From contig JAVZPJ010000011.1 of assembly GCA_038881635.1 (NCBI GenBank), positions 1-41,814 on the forward strand: a stretch of 41,814 bases of DNA. The letters are read 5' to 3'. The notes beneath the pieces were generated by a model. The model was not told the origin of the DNA, searched no databases, and saw nothing but the letters and a program-made list of their open reading frames with translations. A program made the translations under genes and the position numbers. Below are positions 8,945 to 16,812 of this stretch, piece by piece (position 1 is the stretch's first letter; each line of letters starts with the position of its first letter). The stretch comes from Sulfolobales archaeon. Lineage in GTDB: Archaea > Thermoproteota > Thermoprotei_A > Sulfolobales > AG1.

Positions 8945-9368
8945 TCTTTCCCACCTCTCTCACCACCTTAAGAGGTCCTAGTTTTCTAATCTTCTCAACC
9001 ATATCCTGAGCTACTTCAATAAGTTTCTTAGCATCTGAAGCCGCTATCCACTCCAGCCTAAACCTCTCAGATTCCACACCCAACTGTTCTAAAAGTTTTC
9101 TCAGTAGAATTGCTCTTCTAAGAGCTTTATAGTTGCCCTCTATATAGTGGCAGTCTCCAGGTCTACAACCAGCAATAATAACACCATCAGCTCCATTAGC
9201 GAAAGCTTCTAATACAAGTTGAGGATCTACTCTACCAGAACACATAACTCTTATAATTCTTATATTAGGTGGATACTTCATCCTGCTAGTCCCAGCTAGG
9301 TCTGCCGCTGCATAAGCGCACCAATTACATGCAAACATCAAGATTTTAGGCTCGAATCTCTCACCCAT
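8937..9368 (-). CDS. mvhD: MvhD-like [2Fe-2S] electron-transfer subunit
   Basis: A 143-residue MvhD/FlpD-family protein. Cysteines at 14, 17, 43, 68 and 73 (FACNWCAY, VMCSGRVD, AGCRPGDCHY) match the [2Fe-2S]-binding pattern of MvhD, which docks hydrogenase onto HdrA. In Desulfovibrio-type QmoB the same domain is fused to the HdrA C-terminus. Here it is a separate gene four bases downstream of the HdrA-like gene. The ATG is preceded by GGGTGAG. This subunit is the expected physical link between the hydrogenase half and the Qmo half of the operon. Confidence 0.93.
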   Translation of the reverse strand: MGERFEPKILMFACNWCAYAAADLAGTSRMKYPPNIRIIRVMCSGRVDPQLVLEAFANGADGVIIAGCRPGDCHYIEGNYKALRRAILLRKLLEQLGVESERFRLEWIAASDAKKLIEVAQDMVEKIRKLGPLKVVREVGKIE

Positions 9369-9372
9369 ACTC

Positions 9373-11310
9373 TCACCCTTTGAATGCTCTTACTTGAGCA
9401 ATAAGCTGTACATCTTTAAATCCTCTCTGCTGCATAGCTCCAGAGGGGCATGCCGCAGCACAAGTACCACATCCAGCACATAGAAGGGGGTTGACTGAGG
9501 CTATAGTCCTACTATCTACTTGCTTAAGTGATATAGCGTTATAAGGACACATGCCTATGCATACTCTACATCCGCTACATAGATCCTCATTAACAGCTGC
9601 TATCTGAGCCTCGCCAGCTATTATATCTTTACTAAGAATCGATAACGCTCTTGAAGCTGCAGCACTTCCATGAATTATACTCTCAATAACACTCTTAGGA
9701 CCAGTCACAGCTCCAGCTAAGAATATTCCTCTACTCGCAGCCTCTACCGGTCTGAGCTTTAGATGTGCTTCATTTACAAATCCTTCTTCTCCACAGCCTA
9801 CCCTGATAACATCTAATACTTGTCTCAAATACTTTCCTGGAGCCATACCTACAACTAGCACGACTAAGTCTGAGGGTATCTCTAAGTACTCGTTAATAGT
9901 TATATCACGTACATAGACTCTAATATCTCCATCTTGAACTCTAACCTCTGGAGTCTCCCTATATCTAACAAATCTAACACCTTTCTCTAAAGCCTTCCAA
10001 TAAATATCTTCATCATAGCCGTAGGTTCTTATATCCTTGTGAAGAATATATATTGAAGCATCTGGCATCTGCTCTAAGATCTTAATAGCAGCTGATAACA
10101 TAGCTGAGCAACACATTCTAGAGCAGAATTCATAAGATCTAGGTGTAGTCTTTAGAGACCCGACACATGATATGAAAGTTATTCTCTTAGGCATGCTACC
10201 ATCTACTACAAGCCTCCCCCTAGTAACCCCCTTCTCATCGAGAAGTCTATGTAGCTGGAATAATGTAATAACCTTACTACTTAACCCATAACCTAGCTCA
10301 CCCTTCTCAGGATCATAAGGATCATATCCTGTAGCTAGGATTATAACTCCAACCTCAACCTCCTCGACACGCTCCTGTTCTGATAAATCTATGGCTTTAG
10401 CAGGGCATACTTTAACACACTCACCACAGAGAGTACATGCTTCTAGGTCGATCGCGTATATAGGTGGGTATGCTCCCTCAAAGGGTATGTAGATCGCTCT
10501 CCTCTTCATGATACCATACTCATACTCATTAGGTACTTCAACAGGACACACCTTAACACACTCACCACAGAGAGTACATTTTGAATTAACACGTCTCGGT
10601 TTAATCCTAATCCTAACCTTAAAACTCCCAGCTGAACCTTCAACAGATTCTATCTCAGAATTCACATAAACCCTTACACTTGGAGTCTTAGCCAGTTCAT
10701 TAATAGCTGATTTTACGAGTTCATCACCTCTAACCCCTAGATATCTTATTAAGGGGATCCTAGCCGTGTGACCTCCTAGCGCATGTTTCCTCTCAACTAA
10801 GTACACATTAAATCCTGCTCTAGCTAGTTCAAGAGCGCTCCTAATTCCAGCAGCACCTCCTCCGATTACTAGTGCATTTCTAACTACACCGACCTTAGCC
10901 TCTTCCAAAGGCTCTAGTAAGGCTGCCTTAGCTACAGCCATTCTAATTAAATCCTTAGCTTTTTCTGTAGCCTCTCTCCTATCAGTATGAGCCCATGAAC
11001 AATGCTCTCTAATATTAACCATCTCGAATAGATACGGATTTAATCCACCTCTCATAACTGCATTCCTAAATGTTACCTCGTGAAGAGCTGGAGAACATGC
11101 TGCGACAACCACTCTATTCAAATTATACTCTTTAATATCATTTACAATGAGCTCCTGCCCTGGTTCTGAGCACATGAACATGTAGTCTCTAGCTATAACA
11201 ACATTTGGTAGTGTTGTAGAGTATTTAACAACTTCTTTAACATCAACAAGCCCAGCTATATTAGTCCCACAATGACATACATACACTCCTATTCTAGGCT
11301 CATCGGGCAT
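9373..11310 (-). CDS. HdrA/QmoB-like FAD iron-sulfur subunit
   Basis: A 645-residue flavoprotein. Order of domains: N-terminal HdrA cluster domain (Cys12, Cys14, Cys47, Cys72 and Cys104), FAD Rossmann motif VIGGGAAGIRSA near 148-159, two inserted [4Fe-4S] sites CTLCGECVKVCP near 245-256 and 292-303, the SCVGS and FCSRMCC region, and two C-terminal [4Fe-4S] sites (CSGCRVCIGMCP near 578, CAGCGTCAAACP near 611). The start was moved to the ATG at 11308-11310, because GGAGGTG lies seven bases upstream. The longer GTG/TTG-type extension would overlap qmoA by 68 bases. It lacks the TLDC-x2-C segment that its neighbour has, and it lacks a fused MvhD domain. It resembles QmoB more than methanogen HdrA. 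Confidence 0.9.
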   Translation of the reverse strand: MPDEPRIGVYVCHCGTNIAGLVDVKEVVKYSTTLPNVVIARDYMFMCSEPGQELIVNDIKEYNLNRVVVAACSPALHEVTFRNAVMRGGLNPYLFEMVNIREHCSWAHTDRREATEKAKDLIRMAVAKAALLEPLEEAKVGVVRNALVIGGGAAGIRSALELARAGFNVYLVERKHALGGHTARIPLIRYLGVRGDELVKSAINELAKTPSVRVYVNSEIESVEGSAGSFKVRIRIKPRRVNSKCTLCGECVKVCPVEVPNEYEYGIMKRRAIYIPFEGAYPPIYAIDLEACTLCGECVKVCPAKAIDLSEQERVEEVEVGVIILATGYDPYDPEKGELGYGLSSKVITLFQLHRLLDEKGVTRGRLVVDGSMPKRITFISCVGSLKTTPRSYEFCSRMCCSAMLSAAIKILEQMPDASIYILHKDIRTYGYDEDIYWKALEKGVRFVRYRETPEVRVQDGDIRVYVRDITINEYLEIPSDLVVLVVGMAPGKYLRQVLDVIRVGCGEEGFVNEAHLKLRPVEAASRGIFLAGAVTGPKSVIESIIHGSAAASRALSILSKDIIAGEAQIAAVNEDLCSGCRVCIGMCPYNAISLKQVDSRTIASVNPLLCAGCGTCAAACPSGAMQQRGFKDVQLIAQVRAFKG

Positions 11311-12628
11311 AAGCCGCCACCTCCCTCCTGCTGATAGCATATGTAGCCGCTCTAACAGCTGCCGCACTACCCTGAGCTACAGAATCCGGGATATCTTTAG
11401 GTCCTGTAATCGTTCCAGCCATGTATATCCCTTCAATAGGGGTAGCTATAGGATCCTGAGGATCTAATGTTTTAGGTCTTCCACCCTCTACAAGTCCTAG
11501 ATCAGCTAGGAATGCTGGAGTATTGGGTACTATTCCTAGAGCTAGAACTACCATGTCAGCTTCTATCTTCTCTATAGTACCTTTTAGAGTATCTTCGTAG
11601 GCTATTATTAGATTCTTAGTCTTCTCATCTTCAATAATTTTAGCAGGTCTCCCTCTAATGAATTTGATCTTAAATTCTTCAATAGCTCTCTCATAGAACT
11701 CCTGAAATCTTTTACCAAAAGCTCTTATATCCATATACAGAATTGCTATATCAACATCTGGTTCATGCTCTTTAGCTAGGATAGCCTGCTTTATCGACGC
11801 CATACAACAATATGCTGAGCAGTATGGGTTAATCCTATAATCTCTAGAGCCTACACACTGGATAAATACTATCCTCTTAGGATGCTTTTTATCAGATCTC
11901 CTTAATAACACACCTCCAGTAGGTCCTCTAGCATCTAGTAATCTCTCAAACTCGATATTAGTATAAACATTAGGATACCTACCGTAACCATAGAGTGAGA
12001 GTGCTGGATGCTTAGGATCTACAAATCTATATCCTGTAGCTACTATTACAGCATTAACATATAATTGTATAATCTTCTCTGTATCATTAAAGTTTACTGC
12101 TCCACTAGGGCATACCTTCTCGCAGAGTCTACATGATTTAAGCTTAAAATACAGACATATGCTGGGATCTATTATAGCTTTTAATGGGACAGCCTGGGGG
12201 AAGGGTATGTAGATAGCTTTCCTCATTGATAGACCTTCATTAAACTCGTCTGGAGCTCCTAGTTTATCCTTAGCAGGGCATTTCTCAACACAAGTACTAC
12301 ACCCAGTGCACTTAGTTTCATCAACATATCTGGGATACTTCTTAATGATAGCTTTAAACACTCCATTTTTCTCTCTTGTTAGACTAATAACCTCGGCATT
12401 AGATATAATCTTTATATTAGGATTCCTAGCAACCTCAGCCATTTTAGGAGTTAGAATACATGAAGCACAGTCTAGAGTTGGAAATGTCTTATCCAGCTGA
12501 GCCATCCTACCTCCTATGCTAGGCTTCCTCTCAACAAGATAGACCTTAAATCCCATCTCTGCAAGATCTATGGCAGCCTGGATTCCAGCTATACCTCCGC
12601 CAACAACTAAAATCTCACCACTACTCAT
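11300..12628 (-). CDS. QmoA-like HdrA-family flavoprotein
   Basis: A 442-residue FAD protein. ILVVGGGIAGIQAA (6-19) binds FAD. TFPTLDCASCILTPKM (48-63) is the conserved HdrA cysteine segment. [4Fe-4S] ligands are CTGCSTCVEKCP (107-118) and Cys158 with CRLCEKVCP (166-174). FIQCVGSR and YCSAYCC follow. Unlike full HdrA it has no N-terminal cluster domain and no C-terminal ferredoxin domain, which is the architecture of QmoA. Known: QmoA and QmoB pair within the quinone-interacting membrane-bound oxidoreductase. It overlaps qmoC by four bases (ATGA) and the next gene by 11. Confidence 0.88.
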   Translation of the reverse strand: MSSGEILVVGGGIAGIQAAIDLAEMGFKVYLVERKPSIGGRMAQLDKTFPTLDCASCILTPKMAEVARNPNIKIISNAEVISLTREKNGVFKAIIKKYPRYVDETKCTGCSTCVEKCPAKDKLGAPDEFNEGLSMRKAIYIPFPQAVPLKAIIDPSICLYFKLKSCRLCEKVCPSGAVNFNDTEKIIQLYVNAVIVATGYRFVDPKHPALSLYGYGRYPNVYTNIEFERLLDARGPTGGVLLRRSDKKHPKRIVFIQCVGSRDYRINPYCSAYCCMASIKQAILAKEHEPDVDIAILYMDIRAFGKRFQEFYERAIEEFKIKFIRGRPAKIIEDEKTKNLIIAYEDTLKGTIEKIEADMVVLALGIVPNTPAFLADLGLVEGGRPKTLDPQDPIATPIEGIYMAGTITGPKDIPDSVAQGSAAAVRAATYAISRREVAAYAR

Positions 12629-13752
12629 CGAACAAACCCCCTCTCCTTAAGCATTTTAAGTCTTGCAAAGTATATGGCGAAGGGTCTATAAGCTAGATGC
12701 GACCATTTACCGAAAGGTACCATTAATACTAGAAAGCATGCAGCAAATATTATATGTAGTGCAAACATTACATAGGTTAGGAGCGGGTAATCTAGAGTTC
12801 TAAATATTCCAGTTAATACCCCGGATGCTACAGTTAAAGCTAGCAACCACGTGTAAATCCAGTCGCTAGTATGAGAGTACTTCCATACATGATACTTCTT
12901 CTCAAATCTCCCCTTAATTATATAGAATAACCCGATCAATAGTAAGATTATAGATATAATGCCTAGAATACTGAGAGGATGTTTAAATAGGAATGGCTCG
13001 TTAGTAAGAGTAAATCTTAGAAGAACAACGAATAATAGAAATGATAGAGCGTAGCCATAGAATATCATTAAATGAATGAAGTGATACTTTCTGAAAGAGC
13101 ATTTTGAAAGTTTAACCTGGGTAAAGAAATGCTTTGGAATCTCAACCAGCTCCCTAAGCGCCATACTTAGAGGTATACCTTTAAGGCTTCCAACAGTAAA
13201 CCTATACATTCTATAAATGTTTAATAGAAGGAATAAAGCTAGCAATGCAAATACTATTAATCCTGCAGTATCAACAACTACTACAGGAGCAAATGTTTCA
13301 AGCATTGTACGATCAGTAATAATAGGGCCTCTAAAAATCAAGCCGATAAGTAGTGTTATGGTAGCCACCACAAGTACTCCTATCAGCCAACCATACTTCG
13401 TTAAATGTAAAAATCTTGAAACACGACCTGTAAAATCATATTTAATTATAAGATATCTTCTAGCAGCTGCAAGTATCTCTGAAGGATCAGCTCCTTTAGG
13501 ACATGAATCTGAGCAGTCGCCACAATGATAACAAAGCCAAGGCTCAAGAGATGCAACAAGCTTATCCTCAACACCTAGTTTAACATATTTAATAACTTTC
13601 CTGGGGAAAGGCTCTCCACCATACTCCTCAGAGAAAGGACACGTAACTGTGCATACACCACAATCAAAACACTTACGAATACCAGATGCTCCAAGCATTT
13701 CAAGTGTGTTCATAAGATCAGGTTTAATTCTAAGAATACTTATTTTTGTCAT
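12625..13752 (-). CDS. QmoC-like membrane heme b / iron-sulfur subunit
   Basis: 375 residues. The N-terminal HdrC-like domain has two [4Fe-4S] sites: Cys28, 31, 34, 38 and Cys74, 77, 80, 84. The C-terminal half has about six membrane helices (near 121-141, 155-180, 224-246, 259-280, 297-317, 325-346) of the NarI/DsrM type. Candidate heme ligands are His224/227, His294 and His333. This is the QmoC domain fusion, which exchanges electrons with menaquinone. No HdrB-type CCG domain exists here or nearby, so a heterodisulfide reductase is unlikely. First gene of the operon; the ATG is 27 bases from the TATA centre, predicting a leaderless mRNA. Confidence 0.88.
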   Translation of the reverse strand: MTKISILRIKPDLMNTLEMLGASGIRKCFDCGVCTVTCPFSEEYGGEPFPRKVIKYVKLGVEDKLVASLEPWLCYHCGDCSDSCPKGADPSEILAAARRYLIIKYDFTGRVSRFLHLTKYGWLIGVLVVATITLLIGLIFRGPIITDRTMLETFAPVVVVDTAGLIVFALLALFLLLNIYRMYRFTVGSLKGIPLSMALRELVEIPKHFFTQVKLSKCSFRKYHFIHLMIFYGYALSFLLFVVLLRFTLTNEPFLFKHPLSILGIISIILLLIGLFYIIKGRFEKKYHVWKYSHTSDWIYTWLLALTVASGVLTGIFRTLDYPLLTYVMFALHIIFAACFLVLMVPFGKWSHLAYRPFAIYFARLKMLKERGFVR

Positions 13753-13790
13753 CAGTATATATTATTATCCAAAACTTATATTTTTTCTTT
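13753..13790 (-). promoter_or_regulatory. TATA promoter of the qmo-mvh-hyp operon
   Basis: On the minus strand the TATA element AAATATAAGTTTTGG covers about 13771-13785. Its centre lies 26-28 bases before the qmoC ATG, so transcription would start at or next to the start codon. The same 15-base string with one change (AAATATAAGCTTTGG) stands before the cobalamin/iron-type binding protein gene near 41.58 kb. Confidence 0.6.
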
Positions 13791-14217
13791 AATGTGCATT
13801 TGAATGAATATATGTATGGTTTCAAATAGTTCTTTATAAAACATTTTTATTATAGCTTATATATAATAAAGTGTTTTAAGAATTACTACTATTACTATGG
13901 CTGATATTATTAAGGCTACATCTAATATTTTAGTACTCAGAGGTATTTCAATAGGAGTCTGATAAATAGACTATCGAAAGACCTTGAGAGATAATTCTAT
14001 CTTATACTTTTAACGAAGGCTACATACTTCTGGGAATGATCTTTGAGGAGATCTCTACGATGCGAGGTTTATATCAGGATTGAATCTTGTGAATAAGATA
14101 TAATAGGGTTAATAGATTAGCAGATCAATTTCATTATCTCTTCACAGGTTTAAAATAAGAACAGTATACCTATATACTTATTTAAATAAAGAAAAATACT
14201 TTTTTAATGAGGGAAAT
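13791..14217. other. Divergent intergenic region between the two hydrogenase operons
   Basis: About 430 bases of AT-rich DNA between two oppositely directed hydrogenase operons. No convincing gene was found. A short minus-strand hydrophobic frame at 13857-13970 has no start codon. Any shared control of the two operons would sit here. No operator with clear symmetry was identified by eye. Confidence 0.5.
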
Positions 14218-14258
14218 CTATATAAATCCTCGCAAGTGCTATATATATTGGAGGGTGA
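14218..14258 (+). promoter_or_regulatory. TATA promoter and ribosome site of the membrane-bound hydrogenase operon
   Basis: CTATATAAAT at 14218-14227 is a canonical archaeal TATA box. About 25 bases on lies GGAGGGTGAG (14250-14259), a strong Shine-Dalgarno placed just before the ATG at 14264. The spacing predicts a very short leader and marks the 35-codon frame as the true first gene of the operon. Confidence 0.7.
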
Positions 14259-14263
14259 GTATT

Positions 14264-14371
14264 ATGTTAGGTTTTAATCCTCTCACAGAGTTTAAAATAG
14301 TGCTTATGCTTCTAGTGGTGATGCCGGCAGGATTATATTTCTCTAATTATAGCATGATTGGATCTAGCTAG
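14264..14371 (+). CDS. 35-residue small membrane protein leading the group 4 hydrogenase operon
   Basis: A very short frame, MLGFNPLTEFKIV followed by a hydrophobic stretch LMLLVVMPAGLYF, ending SMIGSS. It could form one membrane helix with a polar tail. It has one of the best ribosome sites of the window (GGAGGGTGAG, about five bases from ATG) and is the first frame after a clear TATA box. It ends 11 bases before the next start. No family recognised. It could be a small accessory subunit comparable to single-helix subunits of complex-I-like enzymes, or a leader peptide that couples translation. Confidence 0.6.
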   Translation: MLGFNPLTEFKIVLMLLVVMPAGLYFSNYSMIGSS

Positions 14372-14382
14372 AGGTGGTGGTA

Positions 14383-14718
14383 TTGAGCTCGGCAAGTTTA
14401 ACAACAGGGTTAATCCCGATCCTAGTTATTGGAATCTTTTTCACCGGTATCTATATTCTATCCTATAGATCTTCTCTTCTCAGAGCCGGGAAGAGTAGGG
14501 AGAGAGCTCAGCCTTATACATCAGGAGTCTTGTTCAACACCAATCAATTCACGCATGTGAGCGATATGATTGTGTTCTTATCCATGCTTCTCGCAATCGA
14601 ATCTCTTATCATAGTTATATTCCTCGCAGGTGCTTCTCTCTGGCTTATGGCACTCTTCTCTGCATCTCTTCTCGTTGTAGTTCTCGGATATCTCATCTGG
14701 ATTGAAGGAGGGTTCTGA
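14383..14718 (+). CDS. NuoA-like small membrane subunit of the group 4 hydrogenase
   Basis: About 111 residues with three hydrophobic segments (near 7-26, 60-82, 85-106) and a cytoplasmic loop with RAQPYTSGVLF. That loop recalls the PYExG loop between helices 1 and 2 of NuoA, but with Ser in place of the Cys usual in complex I. Position at the front of an A-B-CD-H-I-J-K-L-N order supports the A assignment. The start is set at TTG 14383, because GAGGTG at 14371-14376 is six bases upstream. A GTG at 14374 is the alternative. The assignment is inferred from topology and gene order rather than strong similarity. Confidence 0.6.
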   Translation: MSSASLTTGLIPILVIGIFFTGIYILSYRSSLLRAGKSRERAQPYTSGVLFNTNQFTHVSDMIVFLSMLLAIESLIIVIFLAGASLWLMALFSASLLVVVLGYLIWIEGGF

Positions 14719-14720
14719 AG

Positions 14721-15173
14721 ATGGCGAGAGATAATCTTCGTATGATTAGGAAAAGTCCTTGGGTCTTCCACTTTAACTCGGGAGGCTGTAATGGCTGTGA
14801 TATCGAGGTTGTAGCTGCTTTCACTCCTAAGTATGATGTGGAAAGACTTGGCATGACTCTAACTTCATCTCCTAAGCATGCTGACATCCTGGTTGTGACA
14901 GGTCCTGTCACTAGACAGGTAGCGGGGTCTCTAAAGATGATCTATGATCAGATGCCTGAGCCTAAGATTGTTATAGCTATTGGAACATGTGCTTGCAGTG
15001 GAGGGATCTTTCGAGGAGGATATAATGTTATAGGAGGTGTTGATAAGATTATCAAGAACGTCATATGCGTACCAGGCTGTCCTCCAAATCCTAGAGCTAT
15101 CTATTCCGTGATCAAGAAATTATACGATAACAAGATCGGAGGCGATGAAGGTAATGGGAGCAGTAGATCTTAG
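14721..15173 (+). CDS. Group 4 [NiFe] hydrogenase small subunit (NuoB/EchC/MbhJ-like)
   Basis: A 150-residue Fe-S protein with the four ligands of the N2-type [4Fe-4S] cluster: SGGCNGCDIEV (Cys23, Cys26), GTCACSGG (Cys90), and VPGCPPNP (Cys120). It passes electrons from the ferredoxin-like subunit to the NiFe site at the membrane surface. Short, with no Tat signal or extra clusters, as in Ech/Mbh enzymes and complex I. Two bases separate it from the A-like gene, and its 3' end overlaps the C/D fusion by 29 bases. Confidence 0.93.
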   Translation: MARDNLRMIRKSPWVFHFNSGGCNGCDIEVVAAFTPKYDVERLGMTLTSSPKHADILVVTGPVTRQVAGSLKMIYDQMPEPKIVIAIGTCACSGGIFRGGYNVIGGVDKIIKNVICVPGCPPNPRAIYSVIKKLYDNKIGGDEGNGSSRS

Positions 15174-16812
15174 AAGAGATAAGGATTCCTCTGTAGTCCT
15201 AGTATCTCCAGACTCCTTCCCCGAAGCTATTAAAGCTACTATACCAAGCTACCCACATCTGATAACTATAACAGCTGTTCACATTGACGGCGGTATTGAG
15301 TTGATATACTCTTTCGATAACCTGAGAGGAGAGATGAGAAATATAATAGTAAGACTTCCAGAGAAGGAAGCTTCTATCCAGAGCATAAGCTCCTATCTCA
15401 AGGGATCCTATATATACGAGATGGAGGTAAGAGACTTATTCGGAGTAAACTTCCTAGGACATCCAATACCTAGCGCCAGACTTCTCCTACCAGACAGCTA
15501 CCCAACCAACGCACCACCACCACTCCTAAAAACAGTATCACTCGAACAACTCTCAAGAATACTAGATGAAGCACAAAGACAGGAACCCCCTACAATGCTC
15601 ACACCTGTAACAGGATCCTCTAGATATAGTGTTGAAAGTCTAGTAATACTCCCATTCGGCCCCTACCACCCCGCTCTCAAAGAACCCGAGCACTTCGCTA
15701 TAGCATTGGAAGGAGAGAGAATAGTAGAAGCCATGCCTAGAATAGGCTATGTTCATAGAGGTATAGAGAAGCTTGCTGAAAACAGAACATATCTACAAGT
15801 ACTCTTCCTAGTCGAGAGAGTATGCGGTATATGTAGCTTCCATCATTCATGGACTTATACAATGGCTGTAGAAAAGCTACTAGGCATAACACCTAGCAAG
15901 AGAGCAGAGTATCTGAGAACACTAGTCGCAGAACTCGAGAGAATACACAGCCATACTCTCTGGATAGGACTTCTAGGCTACTGGAGCGGTTTCGACACAA
16001 TGTTCATGTGGCTTTGGTCTGCTAGAGAGAGGATTATGAAGCTTCTAGAGATGATAGCCGGGAACAGAGTTAACAAGTCATTTATAACAATAGGAGGTGT
16101 GAGACGCGATGTATCAGATGAGAAGCTGAAGATAATATTGAGAGAGATAGCAGAATTCGAGAGAGAATTCAGAAAGATAACAGATGAGGTAATGTCTTAC
16201 GACCCCCTCATAGAGAGAGTAAGAGGTATAGGCTCTTATAATGCGGAGACAGCAATCCTCTCAGGAGCTGTAGGTCCCGTGCTAAGAGCTGCTGGAATCC
16301 CCTACGATATTCGAAAGATAGAGCCCTATGGAGCTTATCCAGAGATCTCATTTAACGTGATCACAGGAAGCAGAGGAGATGTTCTATCTATCGCAGATGT
16401 AAGAGTTAGAGAAACATTTGAATCTATAGAGATAATTAGACAAGTCATAGAGAAAATACCCTCAGGAAATCCTGTTCCTCCCACATTCTTCACAGGCGGA
16501 GGCAGAGATGGAGAAGCTATCGCTAGAACAGAACCTCCTAGAGGAGAACTCTACTACTACATCAGAGGAAGAACTGGGATGAAAACCCCTTACAGAGTTA
16601 AGATCAGAACTCCTACACTTCCCAACCTCGTTCTAGCTTCAGAAGCTCTTAAAGGCTATACCTTATCAGATATTCCTCTAATACTCACTATGATAGATCC
16701 TTGTTTCAGCTGTGAGGATAGAGCTATAGTATATGTTGGAAGAAGAGATCCATTCATAGTTAAACTACATCGAACCCCTCCCAGAGAAATCAGCGGAGGA
16801 TGCACCCTATGA
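15145..16812 (+). CDS. Fused NuoC-NuoD-like large subunit of a group 4 [NiFe] hydrogenase
   Basis: 555 residues. Residues ~1-140 are NuoC-like, ending with YEMEVRDLFGVNFLGHP. Residues ~160-555 form the catalytic large subunit. Both nickel motifs are intact: RVCGICS (Cys227, Cys230) and DPCFSCEDR (Cys520, Cys523). Complex I NuoD has lost these, so this is a true hydrogenase. About 29 residues follow the L2 Arg and may be trimmed. A C-D fusion is known in some hydrogenases and some complex I enzymes. Two starts compete, ATG 15145 (GGAGG only two or three bases upstream) and ATG 15154. Confidence 0.94.
   Translation: MKVMGAVDLRRDKDSSVVLVSPDSFPEAIKATIPSYPHLITITAVHIDGGIELIYSFDNLRGEMRNIIVRLPEKEASIQSISSYLKGSYIYEMEVRDLFGVNFLGHPIPSARLLLPDSYPTNAPPPLLKTVSLEQLSRILDEAQRQEPPTMLTPVTGSSRYSVESLVILPFGPYHPALKEPEHFAIALEGERIVEAMPRIGYVHRGIEKLAENRTYLQVLFLVERVCGICSFHHSWTYTMAVEKLLGITPSKRAEYLRTLVAELERIHSHTLWIGLLGYWSGFDTMFMWLWSARERIMKLLEMIAGNRVNKSFITIGGVRRDVSDEKLKIILREIAEFEREFRKITDEVMSYDPLIERVRGIGSYNAETAILSGAVGPVLRAAGIPYDIRKIEPYGAYPEISFNVITGSRGDVLSIADVRVRETFESIEIIRQVIEKIPSGNPVPPTFFTGGGRDGEAIARTEPPRGELYYYIRGRTGMKTPYRVKIRTPTLPNLVLASEALKGYTLSDIPLILTMIDPCFSCEDRAIVYVGRRDPFIVKLHRTPPREISGGCTL

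Noticed and set aside
6478-13752. Classical Mvh-Hdr heterodisulfide reductase of methanogens
   Set aside because: No HdrB-type CCG protein and no methanogenesis genes. The HdrC domain is fused to a heme b membrane part, as in QmoC.
13857-13970. Short minus-strand hydrophobic frame upstream of qmoC
   Set aside because: No ATG, GTG or TTG start in frame after the upstream stop. The Ile/Val-rich translation is explained by AT-rich repeats of ATA and GTA codons.
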